Origin: Cornus controversa
Taxonomy: Eukaryota; Streptophyta; Magnoliopsida; Cornales; Cornaceae
DNA length: 64,000 nucleotides
Direction of reading: 5' to 3'
Assembly (NCBI GenBank): GCA_026545225.1
Contig: CM048852.1
Coordinates: 12,992,146 to 13,056,145 of the forward strand
In this document: one piece after another, positions 35,617-47,114 of the stretch
Position numbering within the stretch: position 1 is the first letter of the stretch
Layout of the letters: each line of letters opens with the position of its first letter
Program-made: the position numbers and the translations under genes
Notes under the pieces: generated by a model
Seen by the model: the letters and a program-made list of their open reading frames with translations, nothing else
What the model was told of the DNA's origin: nothing
The model's database searches: none

Positions 35617-38600
35617 TTTCGTCCTCGAAATTTGTGTACTCAATTCCATCTCTGAATTTCTGACTCACGGAAGCCGAGGTGACTCAGGTTACATGTCACC
35701 GCTCCAAATCTCAAGAGTCATTCCAAGAATTTTACAACCACGAAAGCTAATCATACATATGCAATACACAGGCATAAGCTCATCGCCATCCGCCTCACCA
35801 ATTCCTACACAAACTCGGCTTGATTAAAACTTGATGAAATTCGTATATTCACCCCTCATTGGTACCACAATCCATACACCTCAGAATCACAATCCAAGAA
35901 CACTCATTTACACTAATTCTTTGCAGATACCCTAAAATCGTTTCCACTCATCTCATGGAAACCATTACACTTGTGCTTTTTTTTTTTTTTTTCAAGAAAA
36001 TTCCATCTTTCATATACAATTCAATGTATATACTCAAAACTCTCACCGATACTCATCAGTTTCTATTTCCATATACTCCTGACGTTGCTCTCTCAACACC
36101 CAGCTCATAACACCCAAGTCCAACGCGATCGGTGCATCTTAATTATTTTAAAACAGTGTAATCATGGAATGGTCTAGCTAATGTGAGTGAATAACTCCAA
36201 AACAGTCACAAGTTGCATAGACAATTCCTAATGATCTCTGAACCCCATGTACGGTTTAGTTTCACAATCCTCCGAAGCACTTGCTTCCTAAAGTCTATAG
36301 TCTCTACCTCAAGACTTGTCCAGTCCATCTCTATCTCTAGTCTAAGGCAACACCTCTGACTAATCATACCAATCACTCACAGTGATACTTCCCTATAATC
36401 CGGGATCATCAATACTCAAAGTCTTTCCATCATTGTCAAACATGACTTTCAACTTGGCATACCATTCCTGGGCTTAGTCTAATATCTTGGGCATCTTCAC
36501 AACACAAGCCACGTCAATCCAGTGCACATCACAAGTGCACTCACCAGCAAGATACATAACCGTGTACTCGCCAATAAAAATCACATAAATAGTGTACTTG
36601 CCGTAGCAAGCCACATAATCCTGCCCAGTCTCATAGACCACAACCCGTTAAAATCCAATGCCAAGTCTAGGATCTTACATCCCACTGGTTTATAGTCTCG
36701 TTATTCAAGAGGAGAACCATTTCTCATTTCATCCTTCACTCCAAGAAACTAGTTGATAGTTAAAAGGAAGTTCTCTCATATTAGCACTTCACTTTAGATA
36801 ACCCTTACCAATGAAAGTTCGAGGTCACCTACAGTAACCAAATAGCAACCATACCGTGGCCGCAGCCCACTGCATCTACACGTCCACCTCTCCCCTTCAC
36901 GGTAAGAAATTATCCTCACTTCAGATACCATATGTCAGGATCCTCATCCATTATCAACTTATCCTTCTCTTAACACCATATCCACACTTTAATCCAACTG
37001 CGTCAATCATGCGCATATCCCAGTACACCACTAAGGTCAAGGCACATAAGGAGTGCACTTGTCAAAACAAATCTTCCAGTCCTGTCCATTTTTGTGGACT
37101 ACATTTCCATTGGCATTTAGTGCCAAGATTAGGGTTTTACATGCCCTTAACTTCACAACCTCATTTCTCAAATAATGAATCCGATTTACTCATCCATTAA
37201 TCCTAACGGACGCTTCCGACTTCTCGGGTATTTATCCATTCCTTTCCAGCATCTCTTTTGAGACCCCAAGATCCTGACTGCTTCGTCTAGGACCCTACAA
37301 ATCCTTCCATGCATCACTATTGCATTAATTAGCATCTAGGCATTTCGTTGCATCGCCGATGCATTGTCAAAGTCATCACATGTCCGCTGACTCCAAGAAT
37401 TAGGTCAATTCCGAGTCCTCACCCGACTATCTCAATAACACTTCTTAGACATACCCTGTCTAGAATCCCGGTATCCCAATACCACCAATATCCTTAGTCA
37501 ATTTACTGACCTCTAGTCCTCAATACTCATGTAAGAGTGCAACGCAAATCTGGACCACCAAACTCTCAGTTTGAAAATTTTTGAGGCAAATCATGCCCTT
37601 CTTCATCAACACTAGACTCCTACATTCAAGGTCTATCACAAGATGTCTATTTCAACATCATAATCCACTCAGTTTCAAACCTCTACCCAGGTTTTACCAA
37701 TCCTCAAAACTGGAACTTCTAGGTGACTACATGTCACTACTAGCCATGCAACGCAAAATGAAACACTAAAGTGCAATGCTCAGTTACATGAATCGTATAT
37801 ATACCACATAGCATATAACACACAACATGCTAATCAAATAAACACATACCATGCATGATATGACATACGATGCATAAATCAAAACCCTAGCCCTCGGGCT
37901 AATACCAGGAAAATACCCCTTACCCTACATGGTCGTGGTACCTCCTCTGCTTGAGCAAGCGTGTAAAACACGGCCCAGTCCCCCTAGTATACACACATAC
38001 TAGAACACAACATCTAGAGTGGTTCAAACCAACCTACTCTCATCCTCTGTACCCATTGGTAAACACCTACCAATCTATCCACATCTATAGTCTCAGGTAG
38101 CAACCTTGACTATCAATACTAATCACTTTCAGTGACATATCCCTACTATAGGGATCTTTTATCCATCGTCGTCTGGACGAAACAACTTAACATCCACAAG
38201 AGCCGGCGTATTGTAAGAGAAACGCTAATCCAAGAAAAATGTCTGGCCAGGCCACTTTTCCCAGTTAGCCCAACTCCGGCAATATGCCTTCCTTGTATCC
38301 TCTTTCAATCTCAATTGCCATCCTCGGCAATACACTTACCAATAACACATCATAAGCCCCTAAGTACCTCTAAGGACTTAAACACTCGCAATATCCCTTG
38401 CGGTATCTATTCGTTACTCACTAACAAGGCTTAATCACTAAGTTAAAATCAAAACTCAGCCAACTCTGGGAGTTATTACCAATCGAAACCAGTTTCACAC
38501 ACCAACACTCTGATCTTTCATTAGGATTGCTCAAACCGAGCAAGTCATTCCACTATCATCCATAGGTAATCAAACCTATCATTTAGACAACTATCAACCA

Positions 38601-38855
38601 TTGCCTATCTCCAAACCATCACATGATTTGACCATCCTTCCTTAGGTATTCGAACCTATGACTTTGATACCATAGGTTTTCAAACCAAATGCCTTAACAG
38701 CAATCCAGACATCCTCAACCCTTACCTGTCGCCCCTAGGTATTCCAACCTAGTGCTCTGATAGATATCATTCTGGTATCAGGTACAAAATCCAACCTTCT
38801 CAACCACACACACAATATGTCCATTCCCCGTCGTCCCTAGGTATTCCAACCTAGA

Positions 38856-38867
38856 GCTCTGATACCA
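38856..38867 (-). promoter_or_regulatory. primer binding site, unit 3
   Basis: TGGTATCAGAGC on minus, 3-nt spacer to the LTR end at 38871. On the minus strand this follows the outermost 5' LTR, so it would be the site used by a full-length transcript of the array. Confidence 0.92.
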
Positions 38868-38870
38868 TTC

Positions 38871-41800
38871 TGTCACGCCCCGGAACCCGGACTGCCGGGA
38901 CTTCCCCGGACTGACCCGAATCCCGAGTGTGAACCCGTGATATCGCCCTCACAACATAACCATCACCTGATCACGCAACCTCAATTTGCTATTATTTTCA
39001 CGAAAATCGGGCATGACCCATTCTAAATAATCAGATCCTGGCATGTTATACCTGCTTTCAATTCAAATGGACACTTCTGGGCTCGTGTCCCCCCAGCATT
39101 TATATCTAACAACAAAAATGGACACTTCTGGGCACGTGTCCCCCCAGCATTTCTACAACATACATAATCATGATATCTAGACTAGTCATCAAGTAAACAC
39201 AGGTATCATCATCCAAAATCATTCTAATCTGCAAAGCAACATTAAAGTCACAATGTCCATAAACAATATCTCAAAATAGAAATCTCTTTATACATGTCTA
39301 AGCGCATCATGTCCACATCTCGGACGCGCATAACACAAAATGTCAAAAATAAGAGATCTTTCTAACTCTAAGTCCAACTCACGATTGCACACCGCCAACC
39401 ATCTCCTTGTCATGTCCTGAAAATGTTAGTGTAGGGGGATGAGCAATTTTCAACGGGCTCAAGGTAATACGTTGTGCAATCCGTCCAAATTCATATCTCA
39501 TATCAACGCATAAACACAATCAACACGCACCGCTTAACTACGTGTCATGCTTCCTAGCATTCTAGTCCAAAGACCGAAACTTTCACTTCACATAGCATAG
39601 ACATCAAGATGCATGACTACCACAAAATTTTCAATTTCATACATGCAATAATGCACAGTCTCATCATATCTATGACATATGACCAAATGGGATTTAAACA
39701 CAAGTTTAACGGAATCATCATAAAACTCACATTTCTACTCATTTCTTTCAAATCGTGGCATATGCATCAAATGTAACTTGACAACCACATAATTTCAATC
39801 CATGCATAAAGCACATTCTCCATCATATAAGTGGCATATGACATTTCAAATCGGATAAATATCCACACGAGTCATGTAATTTCACATAAGTTACACATAA
39901 GACTCAACACACTCTCTCGGATTTGGTTCACACTCACACACACACACAAGATACGTACCGAAGTCCCATATCTCAAACTCTTGGTTATTTCGGGCTACTA
40001 ACCCATCCGGTTACCACCCACTTGCGCAAGGTTGAGGTCTTTCAACCCCAAGGGGATATGTTCCCCCTCTATTTTCCATGAGCCACTTCCGAGACACACC
40101 CCACACTCACACAAAATATTTCACATTTTGCACCCACATTCACAAGTTAGATGCATTGCACCCATTGAATGTCCTAATACAATTCTAGTATGTCACACAA
40201 GAATCATAAGACACAAGAACAAGCTTATTTCCCAAAACTCGGTTTTCATCATTTTTCCCAAAATTCTACACATGCCATACATATACCATTTTGCATGTAT
40301 AATATCAATTCAAGCATTTTAACACATAGACCACTCCTTTTAACACAAAAGAAACTCATTCATCTTCTTGCAAAACACAAATTTTAAACCAATGGTCCAT
40401 ATATGCATACCTACCAGATAAGGCATATTCAACAATTTATGCGATTTAAATCATACTTCAATTTAAATCAAAGATTATATTCCAAACTTCATTTAATCAT
40501 AAATAACATAAGAACATATACTTTATGTCATTAACATGAAATTAAACTTGGAATGAAAAACACAACGCACACCCCCTACCTCAATTTGGAGTGAGAACTC
40601 CAAAAATCTCCAATTTCCGAGAAGGTTGAAATGACCACCACTCATTACTATGCCGGAATGGTGTCACACGTCATTGCGTATCCAAAGTCCAAGGTAGTCC
40701 ATGAATCGATCCAACCCAATGTCAAAGCCGAGTCCAATTTAATTGATCCGAATTAAATTTCCAATTGGGTCAAGTAAAGCAATCCCAATTTAGCCCAACA
40801 TTCCAATCCACCAAGGCCCAATTCAAAGTCCACTATGGCAGCCCAACCCATCATCAAGTCCATTCCAAGCTTAAACCAATTCCAACCCAATTTTTCCATT
40901 AAACCACCACTACTACTTCAATTGACCCATTAGTCAACTCATATCCAAACAAGCCACAACCCCTAACCTAAAGCCTCATACAATGAGTCCCAAATCAAAT
41001 ACAAGTCAGCCCAATTGTTTTAAACCAACTGCCCAAGTCCACCTCACCACAGCCGAACCCAATCTGCCACCAAAGCTACTGCCCATGAACAACCACCTCA
41101 AAGCATCACCATGAAGATCCTAGCCAAGCTTGGCTGAACCCAACACCAACTAAGCCATCATCTACTTGCAATCCCAACCCCATCATTCATCATGAATACC
41201 AAACACTGAGCCCAATTCACTATTTCAGCCCACTACCACATCACGGCTTGCACACCACCATACACACGACCGTGCACAGCCCACTGCCATGCTCCACGAG
41301 CTCAGCCAAACAACCTCCAAGACTCACAACGATTACCTTCCTCAACTGGCCAAGCCAGACAGGCCATCCCTGGCCACCATCAGCCAAGCCAAAGCTCCAC
41401 AACAGGCTATCCAAACAGCCGTGAATCGCCCAAACTGAGCCCAACTCCGAAACTCTCCGACGGACTCTCCGAACCCACCAAAGCAGTCCCTTCGGCACCA
41501 CCATGGTATCAACACCCTCACCCACGGTCGGCCTAAGAAAACCCAGCCATGAACCCAGCCAAGCACCATCGAGTTTGACCCAAAATCGAACCAACCACCG
41601 AAACCCGCCATCCACCTTCGGTCGCGCTGCCACAGACCAACCGTCCGAACATCACAGCCGAACCCTGCCGTGTCCAGCCACAACCACGCCGGAACAGCTA
41701 CTGCCGAACGGGCCCACGAGCTGCCGGAGCGCCGTCGGTCTCCTCCACCGAACCAGCGAACCCAATCTGCAAACCCCAGCCGCAAAACCCGCTTCGCGAA

Positions 41801-42372
41801 CGGCCCAGCTAGCTCCGACCACGGCTCACCGTGGGGTACACCTCCACTGCCGCGTCCTCGCCGTCGCAGCCAGCACCGGGATCGGCGGTTCTCTCTCCCG
41901 ATCCCGGCCTCTCTCTCTCTCCGATCTCGGTTCCACTCTCTCTCTCCCCGACTTCTCCTTCTCTCTCTTCTTTTTCTTTTCTTTTCTTTTTCCCTTATTT
42001 TTCTCTTCTTTTTCCTTTTCTTCTTTTCCTTTTCTTTCTTCTCCTTTTCTTTCTTCTTTTCTTTTCTTTCTTTCCCTCAGCCGATTTCTTCTTTAGTTGA
42101 CCACTTTTGGTCCACATATTTCCCCCACCATCTACATCCACATATTATTATTATATATATGTATATAACATATGCATAATACTATATGCTTCTAATACAC
42201 ATACACATACATAAATACATACACGTATTTATTATACACTTGCACTCCCATATATTTATAATCAAATATAAATATATCTAGAGGTATATTCATACCCCTT
42301 CCACTTATATATATATATATATATATACTCTCTCCATCTCTCTCTCTCTATATATATATATATAATTCCACA

Positions 42373-42403
<31 letters not shown>

Positions 42404-42505
42404 CCACCTTTGTTCCGAATTTAACTTATTCGAAAAAAAAATAAATAAATAAATAAATTCGGTCAAAATTCACCCGAACCGGTCAAAAATAATTAGGTCC
42501 TTACA
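38871..42505 (-). repeat. array LTR copy 4 (element 5' LTR), 3635 bp
   Basis: Rightmost LTR, ending TTACA at 42505 and followed by TACCT rather than a polypurine tract. T at 38941 and C at 40247. The second and third microsatellite stretches differ (22 and 15). Confidence 0.92.
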
Positions 42506-42510
42506 TACCT
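42506..42510. repeat. right target-site duplication TACCT of the tandem array
   Basis: Matches 18139-18143. Removing the array would join ..TCATACCT to ACTGAAAATG. Confidence 0.95.
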
Positions 42511-44598
42511 ACTGAAAATGTTGCAGAAGATTTGAGGGAACAAGTTTCTTGTCTTGAAGATTTCATGGGCGCCCCATAATTAGATAGTGTGATTTTCTTG
42601 TCACATAAACAAAACAAAACTTTGTTAAGTTGCATAACCTGATGAGCGAGTTTGTTAAGTTCATGATAGAATAAAGCTCAAAATTATATATTAATGAATG
42701 CCCTTAAGAGTAATTTTTTTTTAATTAACCAGGGTATCAGAGACTTCGCCCAGACTAATCCTTAGGACTCAGGAAGGGCGCCTCCCCACTCCAGACCAGG
42801 TAAGTTATGAAATTGTTTGTGAATATTGGCTCCAAAGAATTGTTTGCACTCAAGAGTAACTTGAATAACATAGAGGACAAAGTGGCTTTTGTCAAGTGAA
42901 TACTTCATTGCTAAGCTAGTGTTGGTGATGTTGCATTGACACTCTCAAAGCTGTTTGCTATTAGAGAATTTTGATATTGTGCAAGTATTGAGTTATTTGT
43001 GCAGGCTAAGGTACCACTAATGTAACACTCGGGCAAATTATTGATTGTAGAGGAGGGATATGCATGCTTTTGTATCCTCTGTCTCTGTGGGTTAAAATAA
43101 GAACGATAAAAAACAAGAACACAATATGCTATATGTGTTACAAGTGAAAACAAGTTTTAAAAAGATAAAACAATCTATCAGGTTAAAATGATAAAAATCA
43201 AGAAAGTTCCAGATTTAGTAAGGTTACATTTTTAGATCATTTGTCAATGTGATACTACCAAAGTGTAAGTTAAAATTATAGTGTCATGAGTTTTATTAAT
43301 GTTGTCCAAATGGAAGAGTTTAGTGTAATTTTTGAAAACACCTAAAAAATGGATGTATTTTAAATAAATCTTAGCAAGTTAAGCCTAATTCTCCCAAATG
43401 AAAATATATCAAGTAAAGGACAATCGCAAGTGATTGCAATATAATTTCGACATTGCAAGTTTTTGTAAAGATTGTTGAAATTAGCGTTCCACAAAAGTTC
43501 TTCCTACTATTCTAAAATTAAATTACGAAAAAGTCCCTAAACTAAAAAAAAAAAATCATTTTCTAATGTTATAGTTGCCCTTCTATGTTAGCCTGTGATT
43601 CATTTTATCTTCTTCCTCACACTCTCTCTTAACCGAGTAACACGATATCCCTCGAATCACACACAAAAAGACCAAACACCTGTCACCCAAAGCTTTTTTT
43701 TATTTAAAAATTAAATCCATCTGTACAATCGTCTAGTTGAGAATTTTAAGAGAGACACTCTTCTTTGCAATTGAAACAAAGAGGATAACATTATTAAATA
43801 TTTTTCAATTGAGTTTCAAATTAAAACTTGTTGCTTATATTTTAGAACAGGACAATGGTAACATTATTAAATATATAAATTAATTAAAGAGAAATATAAC
43901 TTTTCTTCTAGATAGTCCATACAAGTGATTTTTAGTCACCGCGTATATGTTGCAGCGGTGATAAAAAGTTAAAATAGATTTTTAGTCACCGCATCTAAGT
44001 TATTTTAAATAAAACAATCACAAGTTTTACTTTGGGGTGGCCGTGCTTGTTTTTTTGTAAATAAGGTAGTATTAAGCACTTCCACAAATCTATGCATCTA
44101 TCTCCACAATCCTCTTTAAAAATAATTATAAATCTTCAAAGAGAAGCTTTGATGATACGAAAAATGTGAAAGAGTGCTGATACGAAGAATGTGGTGTTGT
44201 CTTGTAAATAAAGTGAGAGAGAATAATAAATATGATATTAGAATAATATTTTGTGTGTTTTGAATATTTTTTTTTTAAAGTACCATCAAATATACACTTA
44301 ATTTTATCAAAAAAAAAAAAAAAAACGCATTAAACAATTGAGGACCAAGCTACAAAATCCCAGATTAAATCACAGCCGTTAAACCACCACTCAAATTAAA
44401 ACTACAGTCAGAATACACTCAAATTGACACAGCTTTCTTCAAGAGGATCGTTGATCCCTAACCTTCAGAGATCGCTACGCCGAGAGATCGCTTCGTGATC
44501 TCGTGGCGAGACCACTCCCTTAGATTCCGGCGACTCCGACGTCAGAGTCCGGCAACGAGAGGGCCGCTTTCCCGATCCATTTCCTCTGCTGTCTTCTC
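42511..44598. other. AT-rich intergenic stretch
   Basis: No confident gene. The frame crossing the array junction (PTENVAEDLREQVSCLEDF at 42508-42560) is short and unrecognised. TTTTTAGTCACCGC occurs twice (about 43928 and 43979). Poly-A runs lie near 43540 and 44310. Confidence 0.5.
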
Positions 44599-44994
44599 CG
44601 ATCTGCCATCTTCCTGAGATCTTCCAACGCTTGCAAGAACGATCTCGAGAAGAGAATATCGGCGATCTTGGAGCACGTGACCGTCGACGACCTCCTGGTC
44701 GTGTTGTTCACGTACGACGGCGAGACGCTGTTCGATCTGGAGAGCGTGAGGCGGATCATATCGGGGTTCGTGGAGAAGGAGAAGAGCGTGGCGGTGTTCA
44801 ACGGCGGTGATTTAAGGGAGGTGTGTTCGACGGCGATGCAGAGGGTGGCGAAGACGGTGGACGCCTACCTGGGTGAGATTGCGACGTGTGTTTAGCTTAG
44901 CATCTCCAAATTCAATGGGATCTCTAATCTCGTGCCCAAAGGGGATCGCAAACTCGACGATGATCTTTACAGAGCCGTTGATATCTACTTGAAG
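44599..44994 (+). pseudogene. NPH3-domain (phototropism-type BTB/NPH3 family) gene fragment
   Basis: NPH3/RPT2-family proteins are adaptors in blue-light signalling and auxin-transporter trafficking. The frame RSAIFLRSSNACKNDLEKRI, then LEHVTVDDLLV, LFDLESVRRIISGFVEKEKS and VFNGGDLREVCSTAMQRVAK, is the conserved NPH3 core. A TAG at 44893-44895 interrupts it (..ATCV* LSISKFNG), and it resumes to VDIYLK ending at a good splice donor, AAG|GTGAGT (44994/44995). The N-terminal BTB part and the downstream exons are not found; a minus-strand frame across it is only a shadow. It is a dead fragment, unless the stop is a sequence error and further exons lie outside. Confidence 0.8.
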
Positions 44995-45000
44995 GTGAGT

Positions 45001-46169
45001 TAGCCATAACTGTTGTTTCAGTCTCCAAATTCATATTCTATCCAATATATATATATATATATATTTCATTGTTTGATATTAGATCTTGAGAGATTGTTGG
45101 TGAAATTGAGACTCAAATTTTGTTTGCACATTGTTTATCAAATATCTATATTTGTATTTATTAATTATCATCATGTAAAATTCAATATGGCCCTGTTTGG
45201 TATATGCTTTATTTTGGTGTTTTGTTTTTGGATTGGCACTGTTCATGCTGTTTTAGCCCAAAGCATGTTTGTACCGGGCCTGAGGCTCTGTTTTGTGTCA
45301 AAACGTTTGAGAAAAATGGTCCAAAAATGAAACACCAATTTGGTGTTTTCGGATGATTTTGGTACTGTAGCAACATGGAATTAAACTAAAAATAGAGATA
45401 CACACACTCACAGTAAACCCACATGGTGCTCACTGCACCTTCTCTCTATCTCACCACATATCTCTCTTCTCTTTACTCTTCTTCTCTCACATCATCTTTC
45501 ATAGGCACAACCTCAAACAACTCATACACATTCTCTCACGGGCACAGCCCCAAATAAAATAACCTCTAAGGGTGCCCCAAACAAAACAACACCCTCTCTT
45601 CTCTACATAAAACACCTATATAAATATAGGCTTCACCACTTGCACATTATGGCACCACACAAGCACCCACTCTCTTTGCAGCCGACACAAGCACACACAC
45701 ACTGTTTTGGATTTTTCTTCACTTTGCAGATGCACTTTGCACACACTTCACACTTTCTCATTTCCTTTTGCCTTTAGTCATGTGGGTGGAGCTCACGTCC
45801 TTTTTTTTCTTTTTCCATTACATCGCATACACATATATCTTATGCCATACACACATACATGCATAACAACCACTCATATCCTTGATGTGTATGCTAACTC
45901 ACACACAACACAAATTCTTTTGTTTTATTTTTCTTTCAATTGTGGGTGGATATCCCAACATGATGTCATATATCATTTATCTAGTTTGTTTATTTATAAT
46001 AATCTTTTATTATATTTATCGGTTCCTTGGTTTCTATATATATGTGTGTGTTCTATTTTTTGGGTTTTACGTTTGAATTTTTAATTTATTTGTGATTATC
46101 CTTTCTTTTGTTTTGGCGATTTCATTTTCTTTCCTTTTTTTTCGCTGGGTATTGATGCTTCATTAATTA
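45001..46169. other. intergenic stretch with a possible promoter
   Basis: No recognisable coding region. A TATA-like CCTATATAAATATAGG lies near 45615. CA- and CT-rich simple sequence surrounds it. The 125-codon frame at 45707-46084 is hydrophobic and unrecognised. Confidence 0.4.
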
Positions 46170-46183
46170 GTTCATGCATAATT
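46170..46183. repeat. target-site duplication of LINE 1 (3' side)
   Basis: GTTCATGCATAATT here and at 52127-52140. Fourteen bp is typical of target-primed reverse transcription. Confidence 0.9.
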
Positions 46184-46471
46184 TTTTTTTTGAAAGGTCA
46201 GTGTGTTGCATTCATTCAATAAAAGTCATTACAGATTGACTTGGGGCATACCCCAAGGGGGCAAACAAAGGTGGAATCCCCACTTCCACCAAAGCAACAA
46301 AAGCCAAATAAAACATCTACAAGCAAAGTAGAAACACTGCAATACAAAAATAGACAAACCAAACAAGCACCTAACAGCGCATAGAATACTGGCAGCAGCA
46401 TCTGATCTGATCCCAAACCACCCAACAAATATAACTCTCCAACACCAATAGTATAGGATCTCCATATTAAA

Positions 46472-46985
46472 ACCAACTGTCCACCTAACCAAAACAATGA
46501 CATAGATCACACTAGATTGCCAACGGATCTGATAATTGACAGCCTGCGATAGGAACCTACCCTTCCAAATAAAATACCAAATCAGCAACACAAAACAATT
46601 AGACACAGTGGATACTTTAACCAAAAAACTCATCACCATCAATATATCTCAATCTGTCCAGGTACACATCACCTACAACAATCCTGCCACCAAATATAAC
46701 AGATAGGCCTGGTCTTAACAGCTTGACAACCAAAACTAACTGTCCACCTAACCAAATCAGTGACAAAAAGCACACCAGATTGCCAACAGGTCCGAAAGTT
46801 GACAGCCTGCCATATGAACGTACCCTTCCAAATAAAAACCATATTAGCAACACAAAACAAGTAGTCATAGTGGAAACTTAAACCCAAAACCCATCACCAA
46901 CAATGCAACTCAATCTGCCCAAATACACTCCACCCACAACAAAATCCTGCCACCCGATATAAGATATAGGCCTGGTCTTAACACA
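46472..46985 (-). repeat. ~262-bp tandem duplication in LINE 1 3' untranslated region
   Basis: The AACTGTCCACCTAACCAAA block at about 46474 recurs at about 46738. The following 240 bp match with many substitutions through AGGCCTGGTCTTAACA (ends 46720 and about 46982). Confidence 0.8.
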
Positions 46986-47114
46986 ACCAACCCAAACATT
47001 CCACACATAAACCCCAGCTGGGCAATAGAATAGCAAGAGCAGAAATAATCCTGCCAAGACAACACAAAACAGCAACACCTACTATAAAAAGATCCTACAT
47101 TCACAAACATACAA

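Larger units (their letters stand above)
35597..38870 (-). mobile_element. internal segment 3, 3274 bp, non-coding
   Basis: Same length as the other internal segments, with identical translated frames. Its hairpin cluster is at 38562-38870. Confidence 0.85.
18144..42505 (-). mobile_element. tandem array of a non-autonomous LTR retrotransposon (LARD-like): 4 LTRs, 3 internal segments
   Basis: The order on plus is LTR-internal-LTR-internal-LTR-internal-LTR, all in the same orientation, with transcription expected on minus. LTR lengths are 3635, 3633, 3637 and 3635 bp and each internal segment is 3274 bp; the sum is exactly 24,362 bp. LTR ends on the minus strand are TGTAAGGACC and GGGGCGTGACA. 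Every internal segment keeps a polypurine tract at its left and a TGGTATCAGAGC primer site at its right. One TACCT duplication brackets everything. LTRs over 3 kb with a similar-sized non-coding interior match the LARD class. Long frames inside (such as 20776-21369) are Pro/Ser-rich or Phe/Ser low complexity and antisense to the element or arbitrary. Confidence 0.93.

Noticed and set aside
18144..42505. Treating the array as three independent insertions
   Set aside because: LTRs are shared between adjacent units, internal lengths are identical, and only the outermost ends have a target duplication.
44520..44801. Minus-strand 93-codon frame
   Set aside because: Shadow of the plus-strand NPH3 core exon, which has a clear family match.
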